The translations under genes and the position numbers were made by a program. The notes under the pieces were generated by a model that ran no database searches, was not told where the DNA came from, and worked only from the letters and a program-made list of their open reading frames with translations. A stretch of 6,900 nt of DNA. Origin: Deltaproteobacteria bacterium. GTDB taxonomy: Bacteria > Myxococcota > Myxococcia > Myxococcales > 40CM-4-68-19. Shown piece by piece: positions 1 to 5,500 of the stretch; the first letter of the stretch is position 1; the number at the start of each line of letters is the position of its first letter. The stretch covers positions 1 to 6,900 of the forward strand of contig JAFEBC010000252.1 of assembly GCA_018266095.1 (NCBI GenBank). The letters are read 5' to 3'.

Positions 1-1
1 C

Positions 2-508
2 GACAACCGGGCCCGCGATCTCGACCGGCCGCCGTTCAAGGTGCTGAGCGATCTCTTCCTCGCCGAGGTCGCGCGGCGGCTGCCCAAGGAATTGTCGCAG
101 CTCCAGGGCATCCCGGGCGCGTCGCCGCGGCCGCTCGAGAAGACCGGCCCGATGCTGCTCGAGGGCATCCAGCGCGGGCTCGCGGCGCCGCCGGTGAACA
201 AGCTGCGCCAGCCCGGCAACGACAAGCGCGGCCAGAAGCCGTCGCCCGAGATCGAGGAGCGCTACGAGCGGTTGCGCGCGTGGCGCAAGGCCAAGGCCGA
301 GGCGCGCAAGGTCGAGGTGCAGGTGATCACGCCCAACACGGTGCTGATGGGCATCGCCAAGGCCGACCCTCGCACGCTGGAGGCGCTGGGCCAGGTCGAG
401 GGCATGGACGCCTTCCGCCTCGAGCAGCACGGCGCCGAGATCCTGGCGCAGCTCACCTCGTCGGCCCCCGCGCCCAAGCCCGCGCAGCTCTCACTCGTCG
501 ATGGTTGA
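2..508 (+). CDS. rnd: Ribonuclease D, C-terminal HRDC part (5' end outside window)
   Basis: The reading frame is open from the left edge to a TGA at 506-508, giving 168 visible residues. RNase D is a cytoplasmic 3'-5' exoribonuclease that trims tRNA and other structured RNA 3' ends; its DEDD catalytic domain lies upstream, outside the window. What is visible fits the two helical HRDC modules that follow that domain. The first is marked by the RNase D-like stretch DRPPFKVLSDLFLAEVARR near the left edge. The second, about 243-460, has the pattern LRAWRKAKA, then TPNTVL, then IAKADPRTLEAL and a closing GAEILAQL. A GTG at 41 could be taken for a start, but the homology-like sequence continues upstream of it, so the gene is partial rather than short. 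The tail is a Pro/Ala-rich linker. Family assignment rests on the HRDC pattern alone; another HRDC exonuclease is possible but less likely. Confidence 0.82.
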   Translation, partial: DNRARDLDRPPFKVLSDLFLAEVARRLPKELSQLQGIPGASPRPLEKTGPMLLEGIQRGLAAPPVNKLRQPGNDKRGQKPSPEIEERYERLRAWRKAKAEARKVEVQVITPNTVLMGIAKADPRTLEALGQVEGMDAFRLEQHGAEILAQLTSSAPAPKPAQLSLVDG

Positions 509-528
509 CAGACTTCACCTCATCAGAC

Positions 529-533
529 AAAGG
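529..533 (+). promoter_or_regulatory. Ribosome binding site of the secreted-protein gene
   Basis: AAAGG lies 8 bases before the ATG at 542. It supports that start, which also gives a well-formed signal peptide. No terminator-like hairpin is seen in the 33-base gap after the RNase D stop, so the two genes may be co-transcribed. Confidence 0.5.
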
Positions 534-541
534 TCGCACCC

Positions 542-1003
542 ATGACCCGCACGCACACCCTGACCGCCCTCACGCTCGCCCTCTGCCTCTCGCCGCTCGC
601 CGCCCGCGCTGATGCCTCGCCGGGCACCGCGCCCGTCGCGCCGCCCAAGGACCCGAAGGTCGCCGCGCAGCTCTTCACCGAGGCGATGATCAACACGCAG
701 CCGAACAAGCTCCTCGCGCTCTTCCCTGAGCCGGGCGCGGCCGTCATGTTCGGCAAGCCGATGAAGCGCGCGGACGCCGCCAAGCTCTTCCAGCAGCCGG
801 CCAACATGTACAAGCTCATGCACTGGGGCGCGCCCGACGACAGCCGCGACGCGACGCCGGCCGAGGCGCCGAAGATGAAGAAGGGCGTCATGACCATCAC
901 CACGGTCGCGTACGGGATGCAGCCGCAGTGCGCGTTCGCGAAGCAGAAGAGCGGGGTGTGGGCGATCACCGCTTGCAAGATGATCAATCGCGGGTCGCCT
1001 TAG
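542..1003 (+). CDS. Predicted secreted protein of unknown function, 153 aa
   Basis: I do not recognise this family. The ATG at 542 has an upstream AAAGG and opens a classical Sec signal peptide: residues 1-5 hold Arg and His, residues 6-20 are hydrophobic, and there is a likely signal peptidase I site after ARA (residue 23, before Asp-Ala). There is no lipobox, so export to the periplasm or medium is inferred. The mature part begins with a Pro/Ala-rich linker (about 24-38). A compact region of about 110 residues follows, with a helix-like start (VAAQLFTEAMI) and an end resembling a beta strand (GVWAITACKMINR). Cys130 and Cys145 could form a disulfide. The helix-first, strand-last pattern with a near-terminal GVWAI motif recalls NTF2-like small domains, but this is only a resemblance. 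It sits 33 bases after the RNase D gene and converges on the amidohydrolase gene. Confidence 0.78.
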   Translation: MTRTHTLTALTLALCLSPLAARADASPGTAPVAPPKDPKVAAQLFTEAMINTQPNKLLALFPEPGAAVMFGKPMKRADAAKLFQQPANMYKLMHWGAPDDSRDATPAEAPKMKKGVMTITTVAYGMQPQCAFAKQKSGVWAITACKMINRGSP

Positions 1004-1032
1004 TCTTCACCTCCCTCTTGGCTGACCTCTCC

Positions 1033-1182
1033 GCGGTCCCGGGGCGTGGGGATGGTTGCGCCCTCCGGGAGGCCTGCGGCACGACCGGCACCTCGCATCC
1101 GCGAGGTGCTGGGAGCTCCGGACCACGCCTTGATGTGCCGCGCCTCAGTCGGGCGCAATCCATCCCCGCGCCCCGGGCCCGC
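1033..1182. repeat. Nested imperfect palindrome, about 150 bp (possible structured RNA or palindromic element)
   Basis: The left arm 1033-1063 and right arm 1151-1182 are reverse complements over 31 positions. There is one mismatch (T1037/C1178), one wobble position (T1047/G1168) and one extra base (T1159). Inside, 1070-1073 pairs with 1142-1145 and 1076-1082 (GCGGCAC) pairs with 1135-1141 (GTGCCGC). The centre holds a hairpin at 1085-1112 with stem CCGGCACCTCGC and loop ATCC; nine of its base pairs are perfect and contiguous. Folded as RNA this would be one long rod with internal loops. It lies 29 bases after the secreted-protein stop. The imperfect positions that form wobbles do so as G-U when read on the plus strand, which weakly favours a plus-sense transcript. 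Alternatives are a MITE- or REP-like palindromic repeat or a two-way transcription barrier. No convincing target-site duplication flanks it, only a 4-base CTCT on each side. Confidence 0.65.
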
Positions 1183-1202
1183 TCTGGGGCCGCTTGGGGG
1201 TG

Positions 1203-1217
1203 CGCCCAGGCTGGGCG
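1203..1217. repeat. 15-base perfect dyad
   Basis: CGCCCAG and CTGGGCG flank a single central G. As RNA it would form a tight stem of about six pairs with a three-base loop; as DNA it resembles a protein-binding dyad. It is outside the large palindrome, downstream of both flanking stops, so a role in transcript ending is more likely than in initiation. Function is unknown. Confidence 0.35.
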
Positions 1218-1261
1218 GTCGAAGGTCACTGGCCGCCGCGAGCCCACGCGCCCGCTCGGGG

Positions 1262-1281
1262 GGACCGGTGGGGTATGGTCC
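1262..1281 (-). terminator. Weak hairpin just after the amidohydrolase stop
   Basis: GGACC at 1262-1266 pairs with GGTCC at 1277-1281 around a 10-base loop, starting six bases past the TGA of the amidohydrolase gene. There is no U tract after it. A five-pair stem is easily found by chance in such G+C-rich DNA, so this is a tentative terminator or RNA-end protector. Confidence 0.18.
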
Positions 1282-1287
1282 GTCGGC

Positions 1288-2694
1288 TCAGTGATTCTGC
1301 TGTTTCCGCTCCAGCCGCACGCCGTCCTTCCACACCGCGACGATGTGCTCGGTGTTGTGGATGTCTGCGAGCGGATCTCCCTGCACGAGGACGAGGTCGG
1401 CGCGCTTGCCGGGCTCGATGGTGCCGAAGTCGGCCCGCGGGTCGAGCAGGCGCGCGGGCTTCGAGGTGGCCATCTGCAAGACGTGGGCGGGGGTGAAGCC
1501 GACCTCGACGAGGCGCTGGAGTTCGCGGTGCAGGGCGGCGCCGTGGAGCACGAGGGGCAGGCCTGAGTCGGTGCCGGTGAGCAGGACGGCGCCGGCGGCG
1601 TCGAGCTTGCGCAGGTTCTCGGCGAGGTCTTCGCGATCCTGCACGAGGCCGTTCACGTACTCGGGCGGGAAGCCGGGGACGACGTAGTCCTTGGGCTTCT
1701 TGGCGTAGCTCTCGAGCAGCTTGGGGGGCATGACCTCGAGCTCCAAGGGCGAGAGCTTGGGGGCGCCCGAGAGGCCTTCGCTGAGCGCGTCGGGGATGCG
1801 CGAGGTGGTCACCAGCGGGACGTGCGTGGTGACGATGCGCGCGACCTGCTCGTCGGTGAGCTTGCCCTCGAAGGGCGTGTGCATGAGGAGCGACGCGCCC
1901 GCCTCTGCGGCCTCGACGGCGTCCTCGGGGCGGCCGACGTGCACGATGAGCCGCGCGCCCTTGGCCTTCGACTCCTCGGCCAGCGCCTTCAGCACCGGCA
2001 GCGCGAGGTGGGGCGCACCCGGCGGGATGGCGTCGTAGAGCGCCTTGATGAACTGCGCGCCCTGCGCGACCTCGTCGTCGACGGCCGCGCGGGCCTCCTC
2101 GGGCGTCGCGAGCTGGCGCACGCGCTGCGCGATGATGATGCGGCTCACGGGCCACGGCAGGAGCGCCTTGTAGAACGCCACCGGGTGCCCGCCGGGCGCG
2201 GTCATGCCGCGCGAGGTGACGAAGATGCGCGGGCCTGCGAGCTCTCCCGCCTGGATGCGCGCGATGAGCGCCGGCCCGTCGGTGTCGCGCATGGCCGAGA
2301 GGATCGTCGTCACGCCCGCGTACACGAGCGCAGCGCTCTGCGCGTCCACGTTGGGCACGTCCGAATCCCAGGGCGGCCCGCCGTCGCCGCCGCCCAGGTG
2401 GACGTGCAGATCGATGAGGCCCGGCAGGAGCGTCGCGCCCTCGCCGGACACGCCCGCGTGGCCCTCTCGCAGCGCCGTCGCAGCGGGGTCGATGGCTTCG
2501 ATGCGCCCGTCGCGGAGGTAGACATTCGAGGGAGCCGAGAGCGCGTCGTGGAGGCCGTCGAACACGCGCACGTTGGTGATCACGCTCGCGGGCGAAGGGC
2601 CCGGCCGCGCGGGCGAGACCAGGATCGGCCGCGCCGTCTGGCAGGCGGAGAGGACCGCCGCGAGGGCGATGAGCAGGGTCGAGTTCAGGCGCAT
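1288..2694 (-). CDS. Lipoprotein metal-dependent amidohydrolase (imidazolonepropionase-like), 468 aa
   Basis: This is a member of the amidohydrolase superfamily, TIM-barrel enzymes that hydrolyse C-N or related bonds using bound metal ions. The N-terminus is a lipoprotein signal with lipobox LSAC, so Cys18 should be lipidated. Gln rather than Asp follows it, which by the classical rule points to the outer membrane. A small beta region (about 38-92) precedes the barrel. The expected metal ligands are all visible: His97 and His99 (DLHVHL), Lys217 (FIKALYDA, the carboxylated-lysine position), His252 (LIVHVG), His272 (LLMHTP) and Asp376 (TGTDSG). The C-terminus has the usual IEPGKRADLVLV and the closing strand VWKDGVRLE. 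Length is normal and the gene is intact. Substrate cannot be told; relatives include Xaa-Pro-type peptidases, imidazolonepropionase-like enzymes and aryldialkylphosphatase-like proteins. The ATG at 2692-2694 has no clear ribosome binding site, but it gives the lipoprotein signal. It follows the transglycosylase gene on the same strand after 99 bases. Confidence 0.9.
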   Translation of the reverse strand: MRLNSTLLIALAAVLSACQTARPILVSPARPGPSPASVITNVRVFDGLHDALSAPSNVYLRDGRIEAIDPAATALREGHAGVSGEGATLLPGLIDLHVHLGGGDGGPPWDSDVPNVDAQSAALVYAGVTTILSAMRDTDGPALIARIQAGELAGPRIFVTSRGMTAPGGHPVAFYKALLPWPVSRIIIAQRVRQLATPEEARAAVDDEVAQGAQFIKALYDAIPPGAPHLALPVLKALAEESKAKGARLIVHVGRPEDAVEAAEAGASLLMHTPFEGKLTDEQVARIVTTHVPLVTTSRIPDALSEGLSGAPKLSPLELEVMPPKLLESYAKKPKDYVVPGFPPEYVNGLVQDREDLAENLRKLDAAGAVLLTGTDSGLPLVLHGAALHRELQRLVEVGFTPAHVLQMATSKPARLLDPRADFGTIEPGKRADLVLVQGDPLADIHNTEHIVAVWKDGVRLERKQQNH

Positions 2695-2700
2695 CGAGGC

Positions 2701-2729
2701 GTTGTAGCAGCGAATGCGGGCCGGTCGAA
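2701..2729 (-). promoter_or_regulatory. Possible promoter of the amidohydrolase gene, perhaps leaderless
   Basis: Read on the minus strand, TACAAC (2706-2701) matches the -10 consensus at four of six positions and lies six bases before the ATG. A poor -35, TTCGAC (2729-2724), stands 17 bases upstream of it. With this spacing transcription would begin at or next to the ATG, which would explain why no ribosome binding site is seen. The -35 is weak (two of six), so this is tentative; read-through from the transglycosylase gene is the alternative. Confidence 0.25.
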
Positions 2730-2750
2730 TGGCGAGCTGGGTTGACCGCA

Positions 2751-2772
2751 GCGCTCGATCGGCGCCGAGCGC
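2751..2772 (-). terminator. Hairpin between transglycosylase and amidohydrolase genes
   Basis: GCGCTCG (2751-2757) and CGAGCGC (2766-2772) form a perfect seven-pair stem around an eight-base loop, 21 bases after the transglycosylase stop. A smaller five-pair stem (2775-2779 with 2787-2791) sits between it and the stop. No U tract follows, so termination here is only possible; it may instead protect the 3' end of the upstream message. Confidence 0.25.
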
Positions 2773-2793
2773 GACGCGGACGTCGACCGCGCT

Positions 2794-5043
2794 TCAGAAC
2801 TCCGCGCCCTCCCTCGACTCCCCCACGGTCGCCGCGAGCTTCGGCGGCCGGCCGCCGGCGAGGATGCGGTACGTGCTCCACGCGCCGATGACGGCCTTCA
2901 CGTAGTGGCGCGTCTCCTTGTACGGGATCTCCTCGACCCACTCGTCGGTGGCGCGGCCGCGGCCCTTGCTGACCCACGCGCCGGCGACCTTGGGGCCCGC
3001 GTTGTAGGCGGCGAGCGCGGCGGTCGCGTCGCCGAAGCGGCCCAGGAGCTCCGCCAGATACCAGGCGCCCAGGTCGAGCGCGACAGCAGGATCGGTCAGA
3101 TCAGAGTCCTCCAGCTCGGGCCGGCCCAGCACCTGCGCCGCGCGCCGGGCGGTCACCGGGAGGAGCTGCACGAGTCCCACCGCGCCCGCCGCCGAGCGCG
3201 CGTCGGCCTTGAACACGCTCTCGCGCCGCGCGACGGACAGGAGGAGGTACGGATCGATCCCGAGGCGCTTGGCGCTGTGGCCCACGGCGTCCGCGAACGC
3301 GGCCGGGTGCGCGAACTCCAGCAGGAGGCGGCCCGTGGGATCCTCGGCGCCCTTGGGCGCGCGCTCCGGCGAGCGGAACTCCAGCGGCGGCGGCCGGCCG
3401 ATGAGGAGCTGCTGCGCGAGGTTCACCGAGCGGTCGAAGCGCCCCGCGCGCTGCCACAGCGCCAGCGCGGGCAAGAGCTCCTGCGGCCTGCCGCGATGGG
3501 CCTGCGCGTACCGATCGGTCTCGTTCGCGGACTCGGCGTGCCAGCCGATCGACAAGAGCTCCGTCGCCAGCGAGAGGGCGGCGGGGAGCTCGATGGCCTT
3601 TGCGGCAGCGGGTGGAAACGCGACCTCGGGCGGCACCGACGGATCGAGCGCGGCGCGCGCCAGCACGCCCGTGTAGCCGAGCGGATCGAGCTGCAGCGCC
3701 CGCTGGAAGTGCCCGCGCGCCTCCGACGGCCTCCCTGCGCGACCCTGCCAGTACTCGCCGCGCGCGCGGCCCTCGTCGTCGTCGGCGCCCGCGGTGTAGG
3801 CCGCGAAGCGCTCGGCCGCGTCCGGCTTCTTGCCCGCGAACGACATCCACGCGAGCGTCCATCGAGCGTCGGCCGCGGAGGGGCCGTGCTTGCTTGCGAG
3901 CGCGAGCAGCCGCTTGCGCGCCTCGGGTAGCTTCCCTGCGTCGACCAGGAGCCGCGCGGCCAGGAACGCGCCCTCGTCGGCCTCGCTGGTCTGTGGCGCC
4001 CGCCTGGCCAGCGCGTCGAGCGTGCGGATGGCCTCGGCGTCGTGGCCCACGCGGGCCTGGCCGCGCGCGAGCAGGAGCCCCGCCGCGGCGAGGATCGGCA
4101 CCTGCTTCGAGGAGAACGCCTCGGTGAGCATCGGCCCGGCCTCCGCGCGCCGTCCATCGGCGGCGAGCGCCCGCGCATACAGGAGCGCGGCCTCGAGCTT
4201 CTCCTCTCCGGTCAGCGAGGCGTGCGCCGCCCGCGCCTCCGAGACGGCCTCGTGCGGGAGCCCCGCGAGCAGACACCGCTGCGCCCGCTGCTGGTGATCG
4301 CGCCCGGTCGGCGGCGGGATGTCCGCGCCCAGCAAGGCCGAGAGCCTGACGAACAGCGGCTGCACCTCGGCCTGCGCAGGGTGATCGGGCGCCTCGCGCC
4401 AGAAGCGCAGCACCGCCTGCAGCGCCTCCTGCGCCCCCGCCTGCCGGGCCGGCCCCGGCACCATCTGCTCGGCCAGCCGCACCCGCGCGCGCGCCTGCAG
4501 CCACAAGAGCTGGGGACGAAGCGGCGAGGTGGCCCCGCTGCGCCGCAAGAGGACCTCCGCCTGCGACCACGCAGCCGCCGGGTCGCCGTCCTCCATGAGC
4601 GCGTCGGCGAGCAGGCCCGCCGCCTTCGTGCCCACCGGCCCCTCGCCATCGAGGCGCACGGCGTCGCGCAGCGGCGGCATGGACTCCTTGGTGCGCCCGC
4701 CCACGAGCAGCGCTTCGCCCTCGAGCAGCGCCGCGTGCGCCTCCAGCGGCCCCGCGTTGCCGCGCGCGAGGTGCGCCGCCGCCGCCGCGCCCGCGAGATC
4801 GTGCAGCGCGAACCGCGCGCGCCCCTCGATGAGCGCGAACTTCCCGCACACGGGCCCCGCGCACCCCTGAGCGCCCTGGTGCGCCTGGGCCGCCGCCTCG
4901 GCGTACTTCCCCTGCGCCAGCAAGGCCGCGGACGGCCCCCAGGGATCTCCTTGCGGAATCTCACCTGCCCACGCCGGGCCCAGCGCGAGGGCCGCCGCCA
5001 CCGTCAGGCAGGCCCCCGGTCGAAATCCTTGAAACCGCAACAT
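2794..5043 (-). CDS. Soluble lytic murein transglycosylase, Slt70 type, about 749 aa
   Basis: This periplasmic enzyme is predicted to cleave the MurNAc-GlcNAc bond of peptidoglycan, leaving 1,6-anhydromuramic ends. Numbered from the ATG at 5041-5043, residues 1-26 are a Sec signal ending in AWA. A long Ala/Leu-rich array of helical hairpins (about 30-560, TPR- or superhelical-ring-like, as in Slt70) follows. The C-terminal goose-lysozyme-type domain has the catalytic Glu608 in RRESVF (codon 3220-3222), GLVQLLP at 623-629, AYNAGP at 679-684 and EEIPYKETRHYV at 704-715, so the active site looks intact. Start choice is uncertain: an in-frame TTG at 5062-5064 has a much better ribosome binding site (AAAGGA, five bases away) and would add seven residues, still leaving a usable signal peptide. 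Length is normal to slightly long for the family. A sigma-70-like promoter lies upstream at 5169-5198. It is transcribed away from the zinc-ribbon gene. Confidence 0.93.
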   Translation of the reverse strand: MLRFQGFRPGACLTVAAALALGPAWAGEIPQGDPWGPSAALLAQGKYAEAAAQAHQGAQGCAGPVCGKFALIEGRARFALHDLAGAAAAAHLARGNAGPLEAHAALLEGEALLVGGRTKESMPPLRDAVRLDGEGPVGTKAAGLLADALMEDGDPAAAWSQAEVLLRRSGATSPLRPQLLWLQARARVRLAEQMVPGPARQAGAQEALQAVLRFWREAPDHPAQAEVQPLFVRLSALLGADIPPPTGRDHQQRAQRCLLAGLPHEAVSEARAAHASLTGEEKLEAALLYARALAADGRRAEAGPMLTEAFSSKQVPILAAAGLLLARGQARVGHDAEAIRTLDALARRAPQTSEADEGAFLAARLLVDAGKLPEARKRLLALASKHGPSAADARWTLAWMSFAGKKPDAAERFAAYTAGADDDEGRARGEYWQGRAGRPSEARGHFQRALQLDPLGYTGVLARAALDPSVPPEVAFPPAAAKAIELPAALSLATELLSIGWHAESANETDRYAQAHRGRPQELLPALALWQRAGRFDRSVNLAQQLLIGRPPPLEFRSPERAPKGAEDPTGRLLLEFAHPAAFADAVGHSAKRLGIDPYLLLSVARRESVFKADARSAAGAVGLVQLLPVTARRAAQVLGRPELEDSDLTDPAVALDLGAWYLAELLGRFGDATAALAAYNAGPKVAGAWVSKGRGRATDEWVEEIPYKETRHYVKAVIGAWSTYRILAGGRPPKLAATVGESREGAEF

Positions 5044-5069
5044 CTTCAAGACGTTCGCGCGCAAGCGTT

Positions 5070-5075
5070 TCCTTT
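5070..5075 (-). promoter_or_regulatory. Strong ribosome binding site favouring a TTG start of the transglycosylase
   Basis: On the minus strand AAAGGA (5075-5070) is followed after five bases (AACGC) by an in-frame TTG at 5064-5062. The first in-frame ATG (5043) is too far from this site and has only a poor AAG before it. This makes a TTG start plausible; both starts leave the signal peptide hydrophobic core whole. Confidence 0.45.
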
Positions 5076-5079
5076 GGCA

Positions 5080-5128
5080 CCGGCTCTTGGCGACCGTCGC
5101 ACCGCCCACCGCAGCGAAATCGAGCCGG
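5080..5128 (-). promoter_or_regulatory. Possible stem-loop in the transglycosylase mRNA leader
   Basis: Read on the minus strand, CCGGCTC (5128-5122) and GAGCCGG (5086-5080) form a perfect seven-pair stem with a 35-base loop that holds further short pairings such as GCGA with TCGC. The stem ends four bases before the AAAGGA ribosome binding site, so it could affect translation. A seven-pair G+C stem can arise by chance here, and no known riboswitch is recognised. Confidence 0.25.
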
Positions 5129-5168
5129 GACCCGTCATGTGCCTGACTGGATCCTTTTTTCCCGCTCT

Positions 5169-5198
5169 GTTATACGCGGCCCCCATTGCAAGGGTGAA
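5169..5198 (-). promoter_or_regulatory. Sigma-70-like promoter of the lytic transglycosylase gene
   Basis: On the minus strand TTCACC (5198-5193, four of six matches) and TATAAC (5174-5169, five of six) are separated by 18 bases, the best housekeeping-type promoter match in the window. Transcription would begin near 5162, giving a leader of about 100-120 bases. The -10 lies in the only clearly A/T-rich patch of the region, which also holds a run of six Ts at 5155-5160 (plus strand). On the plus strand the same patch offers TATACG at 5171-5176 as a weak -10 for the zinc-ribbon gene, so divergent promoters may overlap. Confidence 0.5.
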
Positions 5199-5222
5199 CT
5201 GCATCTAGCGGGGAAACACCGA

Positions 5223-5471
5223 ATGTCGCTCAACCTTTCCAAGCCCGTCCCGACTGAGCTCAACACGCCCATCAACCTCGAGGGCAGCCGCAAGCTCAGC
5301 GTGGAGTCGCACCGCAACCTGTTCTGCCCCCACTACGACGAGTGCCTGAACGAGGCCGTCAAGAAGGGCTGGAACAGCTTCACCTGCGTGCGCTGCCCCA
5401 ACTACCCGCTGACGCAGGTGTCGCCCGAGAACTCGATCGAGGCGTTCGCCACGCAGCGCAAGTCGGCGTAG
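5223..5471 (+). CDS. Small four-cysteine zinc-ribbon-like protein, 82 aa, unknown function
   Basis: I do not recognise a named family. The ATG at 5223 follows GGGGA (5210-5214) by eight bases. The frame is open further upstream to a GTG at 5139, but that would put coding sequence across the promoter patch, so the ATG is preferred. Residues 1-30 are polar and look flexible. The core holds Cys35 and Cys41 (FCPHYDEC), then Cys55 and Cys58 (FTCVRC), that is C-x5-C-x13-C-x2-C, which suggests one structural zinc site of zinc-ribbon type. The linker helix NEAVKKGW lies between the two pairs. The tail is hydrophilic. There is no signal peptide or membrane segment, so it should be cytoplasmic. It is divergent from the transglycosylase gene and converges on the CAP gene. 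Zinc ribbons of this size often bind nucleic acid or protein partners; which applies here is unknown. Confidence 0.8.
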   Translation: MSLNLSKPVPTELNTPINLEGSRKLSVESHRNLFCPHYDECLNEAVKKGWNSFTCVRCPNYPLTQVSPENSIEAFATQRKSA

Positions 5472-5481
5472 AGCGGCCGTC

Positions 5482-5500
5482 TGCGCCCTCACCGGGCGTA
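5482..5500 (+). terminator. Hairpin at the convergent ends of the zinc-ribbon and CAP genes
   Basis: Bases 5482-5488 pair with 5494-5500 (TGCGCCC with GGGCGTA, one G-U) around loop TCACC, starting ten bases after the zinc-ribbon stop. The hairpin overlaps the stop and last codons of the convergent CAP gene. No U tract follows on either strand. The G-U pair works only in the plus-sense RNA, so it fits better as the 3' end of the zinc-ribbon transcript. Confidence 0.3.

Larger units (their letters stand above)
1004..1287. other. Non-coding gap between convergent genes, rich in dyad symmetry
   Basis: This 284-base gap separates the stop of the secreted-protein gene from the stop of the amidohydrolase gene. 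Short open frames cross it on both strands, but they are Arg/Pro/Gly-rich, lack ribosome binding sites and look like chance frames in G+C-rich DNA. The left part holds the nested palindrome at 1033-1182. The right part holds a 15-base dyad at 1203-1217 and a weak hairpin at 1262-1281. No run of Ts follows any of these on either strand, so no classical intrinsic terminator is present. Confidence 0.7.

Noticed and set aside
41..508. A complete 155-residue protein starting at GTG 41
   Set aside because: RNase D-like sequence continues in frame to the left edge, so the GTG is an internal valine.
1027..1185. CTCT on both sides of the palindrome as a transposon target duplication
   Set aside because: Four bases of a simple sequence are expected by chance, and one copy overlaps the arm end.
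1226..2977. 583-codon open frame on the minus strand covering the amidohydrolase gene
   Set aside because: It is extremely Arg/Ala/Gly-rich with no fold-like pattern and lies in another frame of a gene with all catalytic motifs; a shadow of G+C-rich coding sequence.
3101..4864. 587-codon open frame on the minus strand inside the transglycosylase gene
   Set aside because: Arg/Gly-rich low-complexity translation; the overlapping frame has a signal peptide and complete lysozyme-like motifs.
5073..5091. TTGGCACCGGCTCTTGGC resembling a sigma-54 (-24/-12) promoter on the plus strand
   Set aside because: The GG and GC elements are not ten bases apart, and it is about 130 bases from the nearest plus-strand start; it overlaps the transglycosylase leader.
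5134..5160. T run (5155-5160) as an intrinsic terminator on the plus strand
   Set aside because: Only a four-base GTCA/TGAC pairing precedes it and no plus-strand gene ends there; it fits better as part of the A/T-rich promoter patch.
4042..5208. 388-codon plus-strand open frame opposite the transglycosylase and its promoter
   Set aside because: Arg-rich antisense shadow, no ribosome binding site, and it runs across the promoter region.
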